The notes below the pieces were generated by a model. It did not search any database. It saw only the letters and a program-made list of their open reading frames with translations, and was not told where the DNA came from. Below, one piece after another: positions 19,639 through 32,100 of a DNA stretch of 64,000 nucleotides. The translations under genes and the position numbers were made by a program. Within the stretch, counting starts at the first letter, position 1; every line of letters begins with the position of its first letter. This stretch comes from Paracamarosporium sp. OC-R06-R3 (taxonomy: Eukaryota; Ascomycota; Dothideomycetes; Pleosporales; Didymosphaeriaceae), in the NCBI GenBank assembly GCA_019828545.1, contig JACVRA010000395.1, positions 1-64,000 on the forward strand, read 5' to 3'.

Positions 19639-22227
19639 TCATCGCCCGAAAAGCCCATTCCCGCTTCCCACGCTGACTGTTCCAAGAGCACTTCTTTGGG
19701 TGAGCGGTACTCTCGTTGAATCTGGCCGTCCTGGCAACGACGCTCCTGGTCGAATTCCGCCCCACCGCGGCGGTTGGTCGTCTGACGACGCGTCTATGTG
19801 CGTTCCAGCGGGACTTGACATGCCGTACGGTTCGCGTCCCAAACCGGATATGTTACGAGCGATAGAGTTTGGTGTTTCTGCATAGATTTGGTGCTCACCA
19901 GGATGCCGTTTCATTTGCATGACAGGAGACTCTGATTCTCCTATACGACCGTGATTATTCTGAAGACCGCTCGAAGGCGGATTTGAATGTGCTTCGATAG
20001 TGGATGCGGACCCATTTGGTGCCTCCAATCGTCTTTGACCCATGGGAGTATGATAGCTGGATACTCTAGGTGCACCAGAAGCGACCCCGTAATGTGATTG
20101 TTGATGCGACTGCTGATGTGCTGGATGTTGAGGGTTCGCCCACGGGGTCCGCTCAATGAACTGTTCTTCCGCTGCTGCCTCATCGGCAGTCGAGGTTCTT
20201 CCGTAAGTTGGACGAACATACGCAGGGACTGGGGCGATTGCAGGGACTGCCGTAGGGCGGGTCACTATCTGGGTGACCATTAGATAAAGCATTCGCAGTA
20301 ATTTGACTAACTTACCTTCATAGCTCGCAGATCATCCTCAATCTCAGACGCTCGTGCAGGTCTGATTTCAGGCGCGGCGGGGAAGCCGACATACTTGGCG
20401 ACACCAGAGAGGATAGAGACTTCCAAGTTGTAAGCGGTCTGGTGACGAATTTGGTCCGATCGCTTCTTAGGCAACTCCATCATGTATTCGACCTCATCGA
20501 CTCCCAGCTGTCGCCGTCCTCGCTGTAGTTCGAATATCTTCTGGTTACAGAGGGAGAGTATCTCCTCGCGCTTGTCCCGTACGGTTTGGAAGTATTGACT
20601 ATGAAGCTGGTGCCTTTCTGCAGTGGTGATGATCTCCAGATTTTTCTGCTTGTATTGCAGCAGTTGCCTTTCATACGCAACCTTCTCGGCTCGTCGATCG
20701 TCCACAGCTTTTATCATAGCAAGGTATTCGGGGTGTTCACAATTGGACTGCTTCAGCATCTCCAGCTCCAGTTCGCACTGCGCTATCTGTTCGTCACACA
20801 ACCTGGGTATAGTCAGTATGCTATTCCCAAGTATTACAATAAAACGCTTACTTCTCGCGGAAGATCTTGAACTTCTTTTGAATTTTGCCGAGTTGTTCGA
20901 TCGCATGCTTCTTCTTGGCCACTGCACACACGTTAGCTGGTATTTAAATCTGGCACAGCTCAGCTACATACCCTCTTCATCTACAACTCCACCATCGTCT
21001 TCCTCGTCGTCACCGTCTCCTTCGCCTTCTGGACCCTCGATGCTTGCTAGAGGCTCGTTGGTATGAGATGTATCTTCCAACTTCCGCTTTCCTCTCCTAC
21101 CGCCTTTCCGTGGTTTTGTGTGTTTCGCGACCGTGGCAAGTTCAGTGACGGCCTCCGCTGCGATATCGGCCTGCCGTTCTTCAAGCTCGATTTCTTCTTG
21201 GGCTAGTTGCGATATGCGCTCTTCCGCAGTCTCCAGCTCCTCCTCCGCATCCACTCGCTCCAAGCTATCTACTACATCACCACGGTCCTCGTGTTGGACG
21301 GGGTCTTTGGTAGTTCCGCTTCGCTTTCTAGCAGGCTCGTCGACCTGTTGCCCAAGAGTTTCAACCTCTTCACTTGACCGCTTCCTTTTCTTTCCCACGC
21401 TTTCAGTGAAACTTGCGGCTTCTGACGAAGCCGCCAGAGAAAGGGCATGCAAAGCGGCATTGCCATCGGTCGGCTTGCCAAGAGTCGTATCGTCGGTCGG
21501 GGCAAATTGTGGATTCTCGTTTCGCTCAATCGTTTTCGAGTGTGCTAGCTTGCTCGGTGTTCTGTGGTACACGAATTCGGAAGTCAGTGACGTATCAGTG
21601 GCTGCGCGCGTTGGTTTTCGGGGCGTGCTCTCTAAGCGCTCCGTTTCCGCTTCCGAATCGTTTTCGCCCAAATCCAAAGTTGTAGCAGCTCGCGGAGTAG
21701 GCTCGGACTGATCGTCTGAAGCGTCCCCGAGCTCGCTCAAGCTGCTGGACCGGTCATCGCCATGGTTGTCGAAAGGAATACTGTTGGACACGGTCACTTG
21801 GGATTCGGAAGACCCAAGCCCCGGTGCGGCCAGGGTGGACAGCATTGCTGCTGCGTCAATATCGCGGTCGGTTGCGTCTAGCGCCGGTGCTGGCTGCACA
21901 GGTAGGTGAGGGGGGGAACGAGTAGAGGGGTCACGAGGACCGTTGTTGGAGGGCTGGATCGTTTCTGCAAGGCAAAATAGGTCATTCAGCTATTGCGTCC
22001 CAGTGGAGACGAATCATGGCATGTGCGGTAGTCTGTCCTCCAGCGCTCTCGCCCTGTGCACTGGTGCTCGGAACAGCCTGCACAAGAGCAAAGCAGCGCG
22101 CAAGCGGAGGGAAAGACGATAGGATGCAGCGTGCCGATGGAGACGTACCTTGGGCTTTTGCGACGTCAACGCTGGGGTCCGGAGCCGTTTTGGAAGAGCT
22201 CCTCCTCGCTCGCGGGTGCGCGTTCAT
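19639..22227 (-). CDS. Dep1/Sds3-like subunit of the Rpd3L histone deacetylase complex
   Basis: Five exons (complement of 22149-22227, 20972-21964, 20852-20921, 20316-20802, 19639-20268; introns 184, 50, 49 and 47 nt) give 752 residues in one frame. The start MNAHPRARRSSSKTAPD is basic. Residues 27-340 are Ser/Asp/Glu-rich and disordered, with a basic patch (KPRKGGRRGKRKLED) and coiled-coil Glu runs. The Sds3-like domain spans about 350-535 (AIEQLGKIQKKFKIFREKL, HPEYLAMIKAVDDRRAEKV, ICNQKIFEL-type helices). The tail is Pro/Gln/His-rich. In yeast, Dep1 and Sds3 hold the Rpd3L corepressor together in the nucleus. Which of the two paralogues this is cannot be settled by eye; the long acidic N-terminus favours Dep1. 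The gene is divergent from Nop12. Confidence 0.8.
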
Positions 22228-22607
22228 GGTGCGCCCAGCGGAAGGCTCCGCTCCGATATGATGTGTGCGTGCTCTGGTGCGGACGTAGGGACCCGTCGAC
22301 GCCAGAAGGTTGCTGGAGAGCGCGGCGGGCGGGGGAAAAGGCTTCTGCAGCTGAGGGGCGGGCGGGCGCAGGGCAGGGCAGGGCAGGGCAGCCTTGGTAC
22401 GGCGGCAGGAGACGTGGGCGATTGCTGTGCAGCACCAGACGGCGTGGGGAGGAGGACAGCGGCGAGCTGGCGGAGCGGTGGTGGAAACGCTCACTCGATT
22501 GCCGATCCGCCATCCCTGCACCTCACGCGCCCGAGGAACAGCCGGCTGCCGGGCTCCACCAAAAAGCTTGCTGGCCGCCAGAGAAGCACTCCAACCCCAG
22601 CGAAATC
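22228..22607. promoter_or_regulatory. Shared 380-bp divergent promoter of the Dep1-like gene and NOP12
   Basis: Only 380 bp separate the two start codons. The stretch is GC-rich, with purine-rich blocks and a GGGCA tandem (about 22373-22390, GCAGGGCAGGGCAGGGCAG). No TATA box is seen. Several long open frames crossing it are composition effects. Confidence 0.5.
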
Positions 22608-24160
22608 ATGGGCGCACCCAAGAAGAGCGTCGCCGCTGGCCACGGGTCGTTTGACCCGGGCCTCGCATCGCTGTTTGCGAGCAGCGTACGTTTTCGCAAC
22701 CCCGCGTGCCCGATGGCAGCCACTGACACATGGCGCAGCTGGGACCGGTTGAGCCTCCGCCCAAATCTCGATACCAGCATCTGGTCAAGCAGCACACGGC
22801 CGAGCTGCCTGCCCAAGACGAAGGCGAAGACGAAGACGAGAACGACGCTACTTTATCTTCTATCGGCGAGGAATCGGATTCCGACGATGCATCCGAGGAC
22901 GAGGCCGCGCTGGCCCAAGTGCAGGAGTCGGCCTTGAATGGTGAGCAAGGGCGGCCAAACAAGAAGCGAAAGCGGGGCGCAAAGGACGAGGATGTAGAGG
23001 ATATATACATGCAGAAAATCGCGCGAGAAGAAGCCAAGGACGAGGAGGACCGCAAGAAGAAGCGCAAGACCAAAGTTGCAGGCGTCGAGCATGACAGCGA
23101 AGCTGCAAGTGAAGCGGACGAGTCCGACGAAGAGTCGTTCACGATACCGAAGCACGAGACTTTGGTGGCCGCAGGCGACGACAACGAGCTCGAGAAGGCT
23201 GCCCGCACTGTCTTCCTCGGCAACGTCTCCAGCGAGGCCATCACTTCGAAGTCGGCAGAAAAACAATTGAAGCAGCATCTCTCGTCTTTCATAACAGACT
23301 TAGCAGATAACAAACCGCCTCACAAGGTGGAATCGATCCGCTTCCGGTCCACCGCGTTCGCTGGTGCGTTGCCAAAGCGAGCTGCATTCGCGAAGAAAGA
23401 AGTCATGGACGCTACTACAAAATCCACAAATGCGTACGTCGTTTACTCGACCACAATTGCAGCACGGGAAGCCGTAAAGCGTCTTAATGGCACTGTCATA
23501 CTCGGTCGACATCTGCGCGCAGACTCCATTGCGCACCCCGCCAAGGTCGACCACCGCCGCTGTGTATTCGTAGGCAACCTAGGCTTCGTCGACGACGAGA
23601 GCAAGTTGCCTACTGACGAAGACAAGCCAAAGAAGAAAAACAAACCCCCGGGCGATGTGGAAGAGGGTCTTTGGATCCAGTTCTCAAAGGCTGGCAAAGT
23701 GGAAAGTGTGCGCGTGCCCCGCGACGCCAAAACGCGCGTCAGCAAGGGCTTCGCTTACGTACAATTTGAGGACGAAAACGCTGTGGAAGCAGCGCTGCAA
23801 TTCAACGACCAAAAGTACCCACCACTGCTACCCCGAAAATTGCGTGTTTCTAGGGCAAAGGCCCAGAAAAAGAAGGATAAGAAGCCTGCAGGTCCGACGG
23901 CTTCAAGGTCTGACGAGGCGAAGCCGAAGGGTGCATACAACGCAAAGATCTCTGCAGAGGAGAAGTCGCAGCGTGGACGAGCTCGCGCGATGCTGGGTAA
24001 GACTGCAGGGTACAAATCCGCAGAATCGTTTGTCTTTGAGGGCCATAGAGCGAGTAGTAAGCAGGGTACTAGTGGGTTGAAGCTGGGCGGGAAGAAGAAG
24101 GGTCCAAACGGACGCAAATCAAGGAGTAAGGCGTGGAAAGCCAGCGGGAGTAAAAGATAG
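22608..24160 (+). CDS. NOP12: Nucleolar RNA-binding protein Nop12
   Basis: Two exons (22608-22685 and 22739-24160, 53-nt intron) encode 499 residues. The first exon gives the family's N-terminal motif DPGLASLFASS, and the second continues LGPVEPPPKSRY. Residues about 50-145 are acidic and lysine-rich (KKRKRG, KKKRKTK: nuclear/nucleolar signals). Two RRMs follow: about 165-280 (RTVFLGNVSS ... AYVVYSTT) and 285-395 (RCVFVGNLGF ... GFAYVQFEDENA). The C-terminus is the conserved basic tail (GRARAMLGKTAGYKSAESFVFEGHRA, GKKKGPNGRKSRSKAW). In yeast Nop12 acts in 25S rRNA (pre-60S) maturation. Without the first exon the conserved LASLFASS start would be missed. Confidence 0.92.
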
Positions 24161-26876
24161 GACGTCGCCCTCTTCCTCCATTACTCTTTAGAAACATGGA
24201 ATAGTACCCTGAGGAACGTGTCTATCTGGCAAGGGGCTCACGTATCGCGAAAACCTCATCCATGCCCGACATGACTCAATTCTCATGAGTACCTTGAATT
24301 CACCCTTTTCGAAAAGTATTTTGACGACGGGCATCTACATACGTCGTGACGTCTGCTTTGTCGTTCTGCGGCGTCTTTGTCAACCATTTCCCACAAAAGT
24401 GTCTGTATAGTGTGAGATTTGTCAATTCAACTTTCACCGCTCACACGATCCCCGATACGTACGGAAATGCTTCGCTGGATCACATCAATGTCTTATCGTC
24501 GAGTCAAATAGCCGCTTAAAGAAAACAGTGCCGAGTGGACCGTCTATGCCAGGAATATCCGGCTCTTTGATATTCCTTAAGGATGCACGAGTCTTTACCG
24601 CTAGCTCTTCAACAAATTGGGGGCAGAGGAGACATGTCCAAGCAACCAGTTTCCTGAAACATCCATTGTGAATAGCAAAGTATGATAAGAGGGGGTGAGA
24701 GGAGGTTCACGCTGTCGTTCTCTCTACGAATCTGAAATATCGCAATCTACTCTCACCAATACAACTACTGAGGATTGTAGCAAGGAGACTGGAAATATCT
24801 TCGTAGCAGACATTCCGCATCATGCCCTACCACAAAGGATCGTCTGCCCAGCTTGACAGGGTTAATTCGCTTATGCTGGGAATGTCCACAGAGGTGATAT
24901 CTTCATAAAAACGATGTCTTTGCGACCCATCATAACGTTCACAACAAAAGAGTATTTTGTAGTTTGGTTGTGAGAGTAAAGTTTGACGATGGTTTGTAGT
25001 TATCTGAACGCACACGTCGTTACCTTCAGGGGCAATATTAGCAAGAACCCTATATCAGTGTTAGGCATTGTGCGCCGGTGCATGGCGTATTGAAGCATTA
25101 CTACCTTTGGAATATGCATTACTTAGCTAAAGTAATTAGTGCGTGCCGTCCTCACTGTTCTCAAGGAGAGCATCTATAATGATAAATGTGTGTCTAACAA
25201 GACGTCCGAACTTAATAAAGGTCTTTTTGGATGATACTTACTGAGGTTGCATTTTCTCGCGATCTCGATACGACTTTCAAACATTGAGGCCTCTAAATAA
25301 TAGTTAACTTGATAGACTACGACCTTACATTGACAAACTACAACATGAGCGGCCAACTGTTGATCTGTCCAAAATCTATTGTGTAAGAAATCCAATGCTC
25401 ACCGTGCAGTTTCATCTCAGTTTATGTACACCTGTTCATAAAACTATTTCTGAGGCGACCTTTATTATTAATCCTACTTGATTCGAATAGCACCAACTAA
25501 AGGCCCAGGAAGAAGAAAACCACTATTCCATGTTCTAGTTTAAAGCTACGTTTATGCGTTCTACAGCAGTGGAACATGTTGATCTTCTGTCTCATGTCGT
25601 ATACAGTTTTTAGGGAGGCTTTGAAGCTATTACATCGTGCTATCCCACGTACCTTCTCCCTGGACAATCCGTCATTTATTGATTGTTCGTATAAAGGCTC
25701 CCAAAAACGATACCCACACCGTGACAACTTCACGATGTGCGACCTTGCCGTTATCAAAAGGCTATAGCAGAGGCACTGAAGACATGAAGCTTACTGTTGA
25801 AGAGGAATTCGTGAGAAGAGTAGCGTACAAAGCTCGGGCGGAGGTTATCCTCACTTAGATGGGAATACTTATCGTAGATGATGAGTGACATGGAAATTGT
25901 ACGCACATTGACTAAACAACCTAGGAGAAGCCACGTGTAAGTATAGTAGGTACCTGTTGGAACCTTACATGTTCATTTTCTATCGACGAAGAATGGTCTA
26001 AAACATCTGTAGCCAAGAAGGGTGAGTATGTACGCCCCTTATATCCGATGTTTGAAGGGTTTGGGTACTATATTCTGAATCGAAGACGAAGCGAGGGGGC
26101 ATTAGACCATTAGTAACTTATTGATAGAGAAGATGAAGCCACTGCCACATAGACGTTATCCGTTCCCGCACTAAGGGAAATCAGAAAAACCTAAGATTGG
26201 AGCTACGCTAGCTCGCACTAGATTTGCCAGACTTTGAGATGTTTCACATTTGATTTGCGAATATATTCACGTCTGAGGTTGCGAGATTATTCTACACTCG
26301 AGACCGAGCTGCCTATTTAAGATGGAAGAAGGCACGAAAGGACAGCGTACATAAGAGTGCATCATGATTGGCCAAACTGTGCCTTGTAAATTTATGTTAC
26401 GGTTCCGCACCACCAGAGAATGAATTCGACAATTAGAGAGCGAGCACATACGGGATCAAGGAGCCGACACTACGGTAATCCTTAATCATCGACACTGGTA
26501 TAAAAAGTATAACGACCTCCCTTGCACTACGAAAGAGCTCGTTTTTATTAACTATTTAGCCCCAGCGCACGGATCATTAAACTCAAATAGGCGATGTAAA
26601 TTAGCTCCTTCGTACAGTATGGTGAAAGAGAATCGCTACTTTCCTGTTTGAGCCTAGACTGAAAACCGGATAGGACGACTATGACGTAGGTGTAACCCTC
26701 AGCCACACATCCTACACCCTGATATCAACGAACGACTTACATAAACCTTCTGAATGTTCCTCGCTTCAAAATGATCGACATGCCCTGCGTTGTTGCCTTC
26801 GTGCCCCAAACTCGTGATTCTATGACCCTGAAACGCCCCTCGCTGTCCCACTGCCACAACCCTTGACCAAACCATA
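24161..26876. other. 2.7-kb AT-rich stretch without a confident gene
   Basis: Only short open frames on both strands. The best candidate is the minus-strand piece listed at 24827-25395. The last 200 bases (26680-26876) are C-rich and probably form the promoter and leader of the ankyrin gene. Composition resembles the left accessory region more than the flanking core genes. Confidence 0.4.
24827..25395 (-). other. Possible spliced small gene, not resolved
   Basis: A protein-like C-terminal stretch (VCVQITTNHRQTLLSQPNYK, then RFYEDITSVDIPSISEL) ends at the TAG at 24827-24829 and is preceded by an acceptor-like GATATAG near 25050. Further upstream a good donor (GTAAGTATC) and an acceptor (TTATCATTATAG) flank 25174-25250. 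I could not join all pieces into one frame. It may be a real multi-intron gene, a relic or chance. Confidence 0.2.
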
Positions 26877-28337
26877 ATGAGTACTACAGTGCCAGTGAAT
26901 ACTACTAGTGCCTCTAATCAACTGCGGTCAACGCCATCCGCACCCACTCCCGCACAGCAAAGTCCTGTTTCAGTCGATTCCGATAACACACCTTCCACAG
27001 CCTCCTTGCGACCAAGCCTGTCATGGCAGTCCGTTCGCTCGTCACTTTCCATATCGGAGAAGACGTCTGCGAGCCTGGGATGGGCGATAGCACTTCTCAG
27101 TGTAATCTTGACCGTGGTTGCGCTTTCACCTACTTTCAGATCGCAAACGATATCGGAGAAGTCACTACGATTGGCGGAATGGACGGCTCTCAAGGACTAC
27201 ATTGAAGAATGTAGAGAGGAATTGGCTGCTGGAACAAATAACCAAGCATGTTTGAAGGCGATGAATGCTCAACTACCACCGCCTCCTTACGTGAAACCCG
27301 GTGTATTAGAGAGAAAGAGGAGGGATGCGGCATACCACCAACCGGAACACAATATAACAGGTGTAGGGCTGCGTACTGGATATCCAGACGTTCGCATCCC
27401 AATCATGTCGGACTGGTTGATCTGGCTCGACGCACTCCTTCTTATGTACTTCCTTGTCTTCCTGCTGAGGACTCATAACACAAGGTCAAGAAACAATGTC
27501 TGTGATATGTCCGACACGGGGCAAGATGTTTCAGTAATTTCCGAACACTCCTCGCGCAAGGTCGAATTCGCTCCGACGACGATACGCCACCCACCAAGTC
27601 CTACCCAATCTACTCTTCGTCGGCGCTTAGTTCGTACGCACCCCATATACCGTCACGCCAACCTCGAAGAAGCAATCTTCCACCAAGATATAGCCGAGAT
27701 TAGACTGCGTCTCACCAATGGAGAAGATCTCAACCGACACTGGCCATACCTCATCTACAAACTTGCAATCTCACCACCGTCAGTAGACACTCCAAAGCGA
27801 CTTGAAATTGCGCGGCTTTGTCTCGACTTTGGCGCCGACGTTAACGCACTTGAAGGTTGGAACGGACAATCCGCATTGATGATTGCGATTCACTTTGGTA
27901 ACCTCGACGTGGTCAAATTACTCATAGTCAACGGCGCAATGGTATCCTATTCGCCATCGGACAGTAATTTGACGGCTTTACATCGCTGCGTAGGACTGGC
28001 AGTTACCGGATCCGCAACAGACGCGCTTGAAATCATGGAGCTTCTTTTCCAATATGGCGCGAACCCAAATCAACCAGATCGTGCTGGTGAAACTCCACTT
28101 CACAAGTTATTAATCGATGCTTGGCTTAAGAGGAACAACATGAAATGCATGAAGAAGCTAGCCCTTGTTGCACTTTCTCTTATTGAACATGGCGCTTACA
28201 TGCCGAAGACACTAAAGGAAAAGTATGTCATTGGAAATCCGGTATGGCAGGTTGCACAGGGTGCGGTCCTGAGAAAGAGTTGTGAAGAGAGGAGTGGTGA
28301 GACATCTGACCTGAAGGAGGCATCTATGAATGGGTAG
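26877..28337 (+). CDS. Ankyrin-repeat protein with two predicted membrane spans
   Basis: Single exon, 486 residues. Residues 1-60 are Ser/Thr/Pro-rich. Hydrophobic spans lie near 65-85 (LGWAIALLSVILTVVALSP) and 180-200 (WLIWLDALLLMYFLVFLL), separated by a ~95-residue loop. The C-terminal half holds about four ankyrin-type repeats (LEEAIFHQDIAEIRLRLTNG; LDFGADVNALEGWNGQSALM; GNLDVVKLLIVNGA; FQYGANPNQPDRAGETPLH). Ankyrin repeats bind proteins, so this is plausibly a membrane-tethered adaptor. I know no named family with this order. The ATG at 26877 follows a C-rich leader and is the first in frame. Confidence 0.75.
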   Translation: MSTTVPVNTTSASNQLRSTPSAPTPAQQSPVSVDSDNTPSTASLRPSLSWQSVRSSLSISEKTSASLGWAIALLSVILTVVALSPTFRSQTISEKSLRLAEWTALKDYIEECREELAAGTNNQACLKAMNAQLPPPPYVKPGVLERKRRDAAYHQPEHNITGVGLRTGYPDVRIPIMSDWLIWLDALLLMYFLVFLLRTHNTRSRNNVCDMSDTGQDVSVISEHSSRKVEFAPTTIRHPPSPTQSTLRRRLVRTHPIYRHANLEEAIFHQDIAEIRLRLTNGEDLNRHWPYLIYKLAISPPSVDTPKRLEIARLCLDFGADVNALEGWNGQSALMIAIHFGNLDVVKLLIVNGAMVSYSPSDSNLTALHRCVGLAVTGSATDALEIMELLFQYGANPNQPDRAGETPLHKLLIDAWLKRNNMKCMKKLALVALSLIEHGAYMPKTLKEKYVIGNPVWQVAQGAVLRKSCEERSGETSDLKEASMNG

Positions 28338-29167
28338 TATTAAGGCGGTCTACTAAGACCTGGATGCTATGGTATCGTGACTCTGCACGAGTAAGTTCCG
28401 CGTCTTGTTTGTTATGTACGCATATCTTGTGTACGATGTAATCTTACAGTTCTTATCTTTATAGCACATTGATATGTACGAGTAGTCTGTGTCGAGCATT
28501 TATTTGTTTGAAGTCAAGCGTTGTGTGACGGTGATTATTAAGAGCGAAGTGCCCATAGCCTGAGCAGGGGTCGCCTGCCTTGGACGAGTAACATGGGAAG
28601 AACTAGGCTTTTGCTTTTGACGCCGATGGACTCAAGATGCAAATACCCGTCTTGTTTCGTATAATGTGCTTACACCCCTGACATTTCCACATGACGAATA
28701 TGCAAGCAGTGAAGTCTTCAGTACCCGTCGGCGATGGAAACGATAAGATGATGTGGTGTACCGTGCACCTTGGGCAATTGTAATGGAATGGACACTTATA
28801 CAATGTTCAGCGAGTGGTGTTGAAACGAGCGATGACGACGACGTTAGCGTCGGAAACGGAAACGGCAGCAGCGACCCTGGCTGCACGGCCACTGCCACAT
28901 GTCGCCTCACCTCTCAGACATTTCGACGCGACCCAGCTTTTGCTTTCATCGTCAACTGTCCTTGTAATTAACCTCTGCTTTGCGTTCCATCACTCGAAGC
29001 CACCCGTGCCGCCGCGTCGCGTCGCCCGTTTCGATAGCGCCAAGTCTCCGCTGCCGCCTTCAGCTGCATACGCATACGAGGCTGTCCCCTGCGAACCAGC
29101 CAGCTGTCCATAAAACAGCGTCGCTTCACCTCCACATTTGCCCGCGCATCTCTTTCCTCTATGCGTC
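28338..29167. other. Intergenic: 3' region of the ankyrin gene and promoter of VPS10
   Basis: Nothing coding is supported. GA/CG-rich trinucleotide-like tracts (GACGACGACG near 28835) and a C-rich leader (about 29050-29165) precede the Vps10 start. Confidence 0.4.
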
Positions 29168-32100
29168 ATGAAACTCCTTAAGGGCATATGGCTGCCCGCC
29201 CTCGTGGCGTTCGCGCCCTTCGCCGCGACGAAGCAAGATGCGCCGCTCGTAAAGACCACAGACTTCGATAGCGAGCTCGGAAATATCTTCTATTTCGACG
29301 ATTCCGATGTCGCCATGCTCGTCCAGTGGGAAACCACCAAGGTGTTCCGCTCCGCAGACGCCGGAAAGACGTGGGCGGAGCAAGAGGGCATGCGGTCAGT
29401 CGGCATTGTCAGGAACCCGTTTGACAAGAACGTGGCCGTTGTGCTGGGAGACAAGAAGCACTGGATTACATATGACCGGGGCGAGAAATGGAGCCCGTTC
29501 GAGACAGAAGAACTCCCTACCATGGGCAATCCATTGAGCTTCCACGCACAAGACAACAAGAAGATCATGTTTCACGGAGGCGACGATTGTCCCTTTTTTG
29601 GGGCGTGCCTTGGAAAGGTCAGTTGCGGCTTGTCTGCGTAGAGGTTGCTAGCTAACGGCCAGGTAGACGTACGTTACCAAGGACGGTTTCGAAACACACA
29701 AACTTGCTCGTGAAAACCGGAAGATGTGTTTATGGGCAAAGGGCACCGAGCGCTTTGGCCTCGACGACGATTCGCTCGATGATCGGATATTGTGCATAAC
29801 GGCGGGGCGATATTCGAATCGTTCCAAGGATTACAGGATTGTCATATCCGACGATTATTTCAAGAACGAGCACGAGCCGGTAATGTCCTCCGGTCGCGTC
29901 GTGCAAGGCATGACGAATATGGCTGCCGTCAAGGGCTATTTTGTCGCAGCGGCCAAGGCCGAACACTCCAACGAACTGTCCATGTACGTCACCGACGACA
30001 CGAAGACCTGGCACCATGCAGAGTTTGGTGGTGGCAAAATTGAAGAGGACGCATACACGATGCTTGAATCTACCAACTACAGCATCCAGGTCGACGTAGT
30101 GACAAACCCATTCGCCTTCATGGGATCTCTATACACCAGCAACTCCAACGGAACGTACTTTACGAGGAATATTGATCATACGAACCGCAACGAGATTGGT
30201 TATGTGGACTTCGAGAAAGTGTCAAACATTCAGGGCATAGTGCTCGTCAATGTGGTCGACAACGCCGACGACACAAACCCTTTCGCGCTCAAGAAGATCA
30301 AGTCACAAATCAGCTTTGATGACGGAAGAACATTTGATGACTTGAAGGTAAAGGACAAGGACGACCAGCTCCATTTGCACTCGGTCACCAACTTGCGCAA
30401 TAGCGGACGTGTCTTCTCCAGCCCGGCCCCGGGCATTATCATGGGAGTGGGAAATACTGGCAAATATCTTGGCAAATACAACGATGGTGACTTGTGGGTC
30501 TCGGACGACGCGGGACTCACCTGGGAGCGTGCTCTGGAAGAGGCTCATAAGTATGAATTTGGCGGTCAGGGTGCCGTGCTGATCGCTGTCAACGATGAAG
30601 GTGACACCGATAAAGTCATGTATTCGCTCAAGCATGGCCGTAAGGATACCTGGAAAGAGATTAAGCTTGATTCTAAAATTCGTGCTCGAGAACTTACAAC
30701 CGTATCTGACTCAACGAGTTTGAAGTTTATTCTCTACGCATCCAGGGTGCTTAAGGGCGGAGGTAGGAAGCACAGCATCATCCACTTCGATTTTGCAGAA
30801 TTGCATGAGCGGAAATGCGGAAATGATGACCTAGAGGAATGGTTTGCCCGCAAAGACGAGAATGGGGACGCTATGTGCGTCATGGGTCACAAACAAACCT
30901 TCAAACGTCGCAAGTGGGATGCTGAGTGCTTCCTCGAAGAAGACTTCAAGGAAGCGAAGCCAACTTTCGACGCATGCGAATGCGACGAAGTCCGAGATTA
31001 CGAATGCGATTACAACTTCGTGCCAGAGGGCAAGGGAAAGGATAAGAAGTGTAACCCTGCAGGTTCTCTGAAACTGCCCGAAGGTGCTTGTCAAGGCGAC
31101 GCCAAAAAATACAAGGGCAGCTCCGGCTGGAGGAAAATTCCTGGAAACCAATGCAAAGGATCAACCAATAAAGACAAGGAGGTTGAGCGTGATTGTGACG
31201 AATCTACCGAGCCTCCAGCAAGTGGAGACATAAAGAACGAAATCACAACTTTCCCAGGATCCAAATTCAAGGAATACTACTATCTTGAACGCCCTACGCA
31301 GGGTAGAGAAGAAAGCCAGGATAAAGATGAGACAGTTGTAATGCTCACAGATGAAAACGAAGCCTACATCTCACACGATCACGGCAAACAATGGAAGAAA
31401 GCAGTGGATGACAACATCGCCGCCATTTACCCTCATCAGTACAATAACGACCGCGTCTTCTTCCTTACGACGACAAAGAAATTCTATTATTCGAAAGACC
31501 GTGGCCTCAGGAACAGCATTCACTCTTCGGAAGCCCCACAAGCGCCAACTTTTGAGACCCAAATTATGCAATTCCATCCTGATGAGTCCGATTGGCTTAT
31601 CTGGATTGGCGACGAGCACTGCGAGAAGGAAACTGACCCTGAATGTCATACTGTTGCTTCGGTGTCCCAAAAGAATGGCGCGACTGGCACCTGGGAAACT
31701 CTCTTACCTTATGTGAAAAAGTGTGCATTTGTTTGGCGTGAAGCCGGTCGCAAAGTTGACCCGAAGGAGGTGTTTTGTGAACAGCATACGAACGAAGAAA
31801 TGGGTGCCCCTGTCGAGCTCATATCCAGCAAGGACTGGTTCAAAAAGAAGGATGTGAAATTCAAGTCGGTGGTGGAGTTTGCTACCATGTCGGAATTTAT
31901 CATAGTTGCGACCAAAGGCGATGACGGCAACTCTCTAAAGCTGGACGCTAGTCTTGACGCCAAGACCTTTGCGGAGGCAAAGTTCCCCCCAAAGTTCGAG
32001 GTTGATCACCAGACAGCATACACTGTCCTTGATAGCTCCACGCATTCTGTGTTCCTCCACGTGACCGTCAACAGCCGTCTCGACCAGGAATATGGCTCTA

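Noticed and set aside
22016..22937. Long overlapping frames across the Dep1-like/NOP12 promoter
   Set aside because: GC-rich composition; the spliced first exons of the two real genes explain the region.
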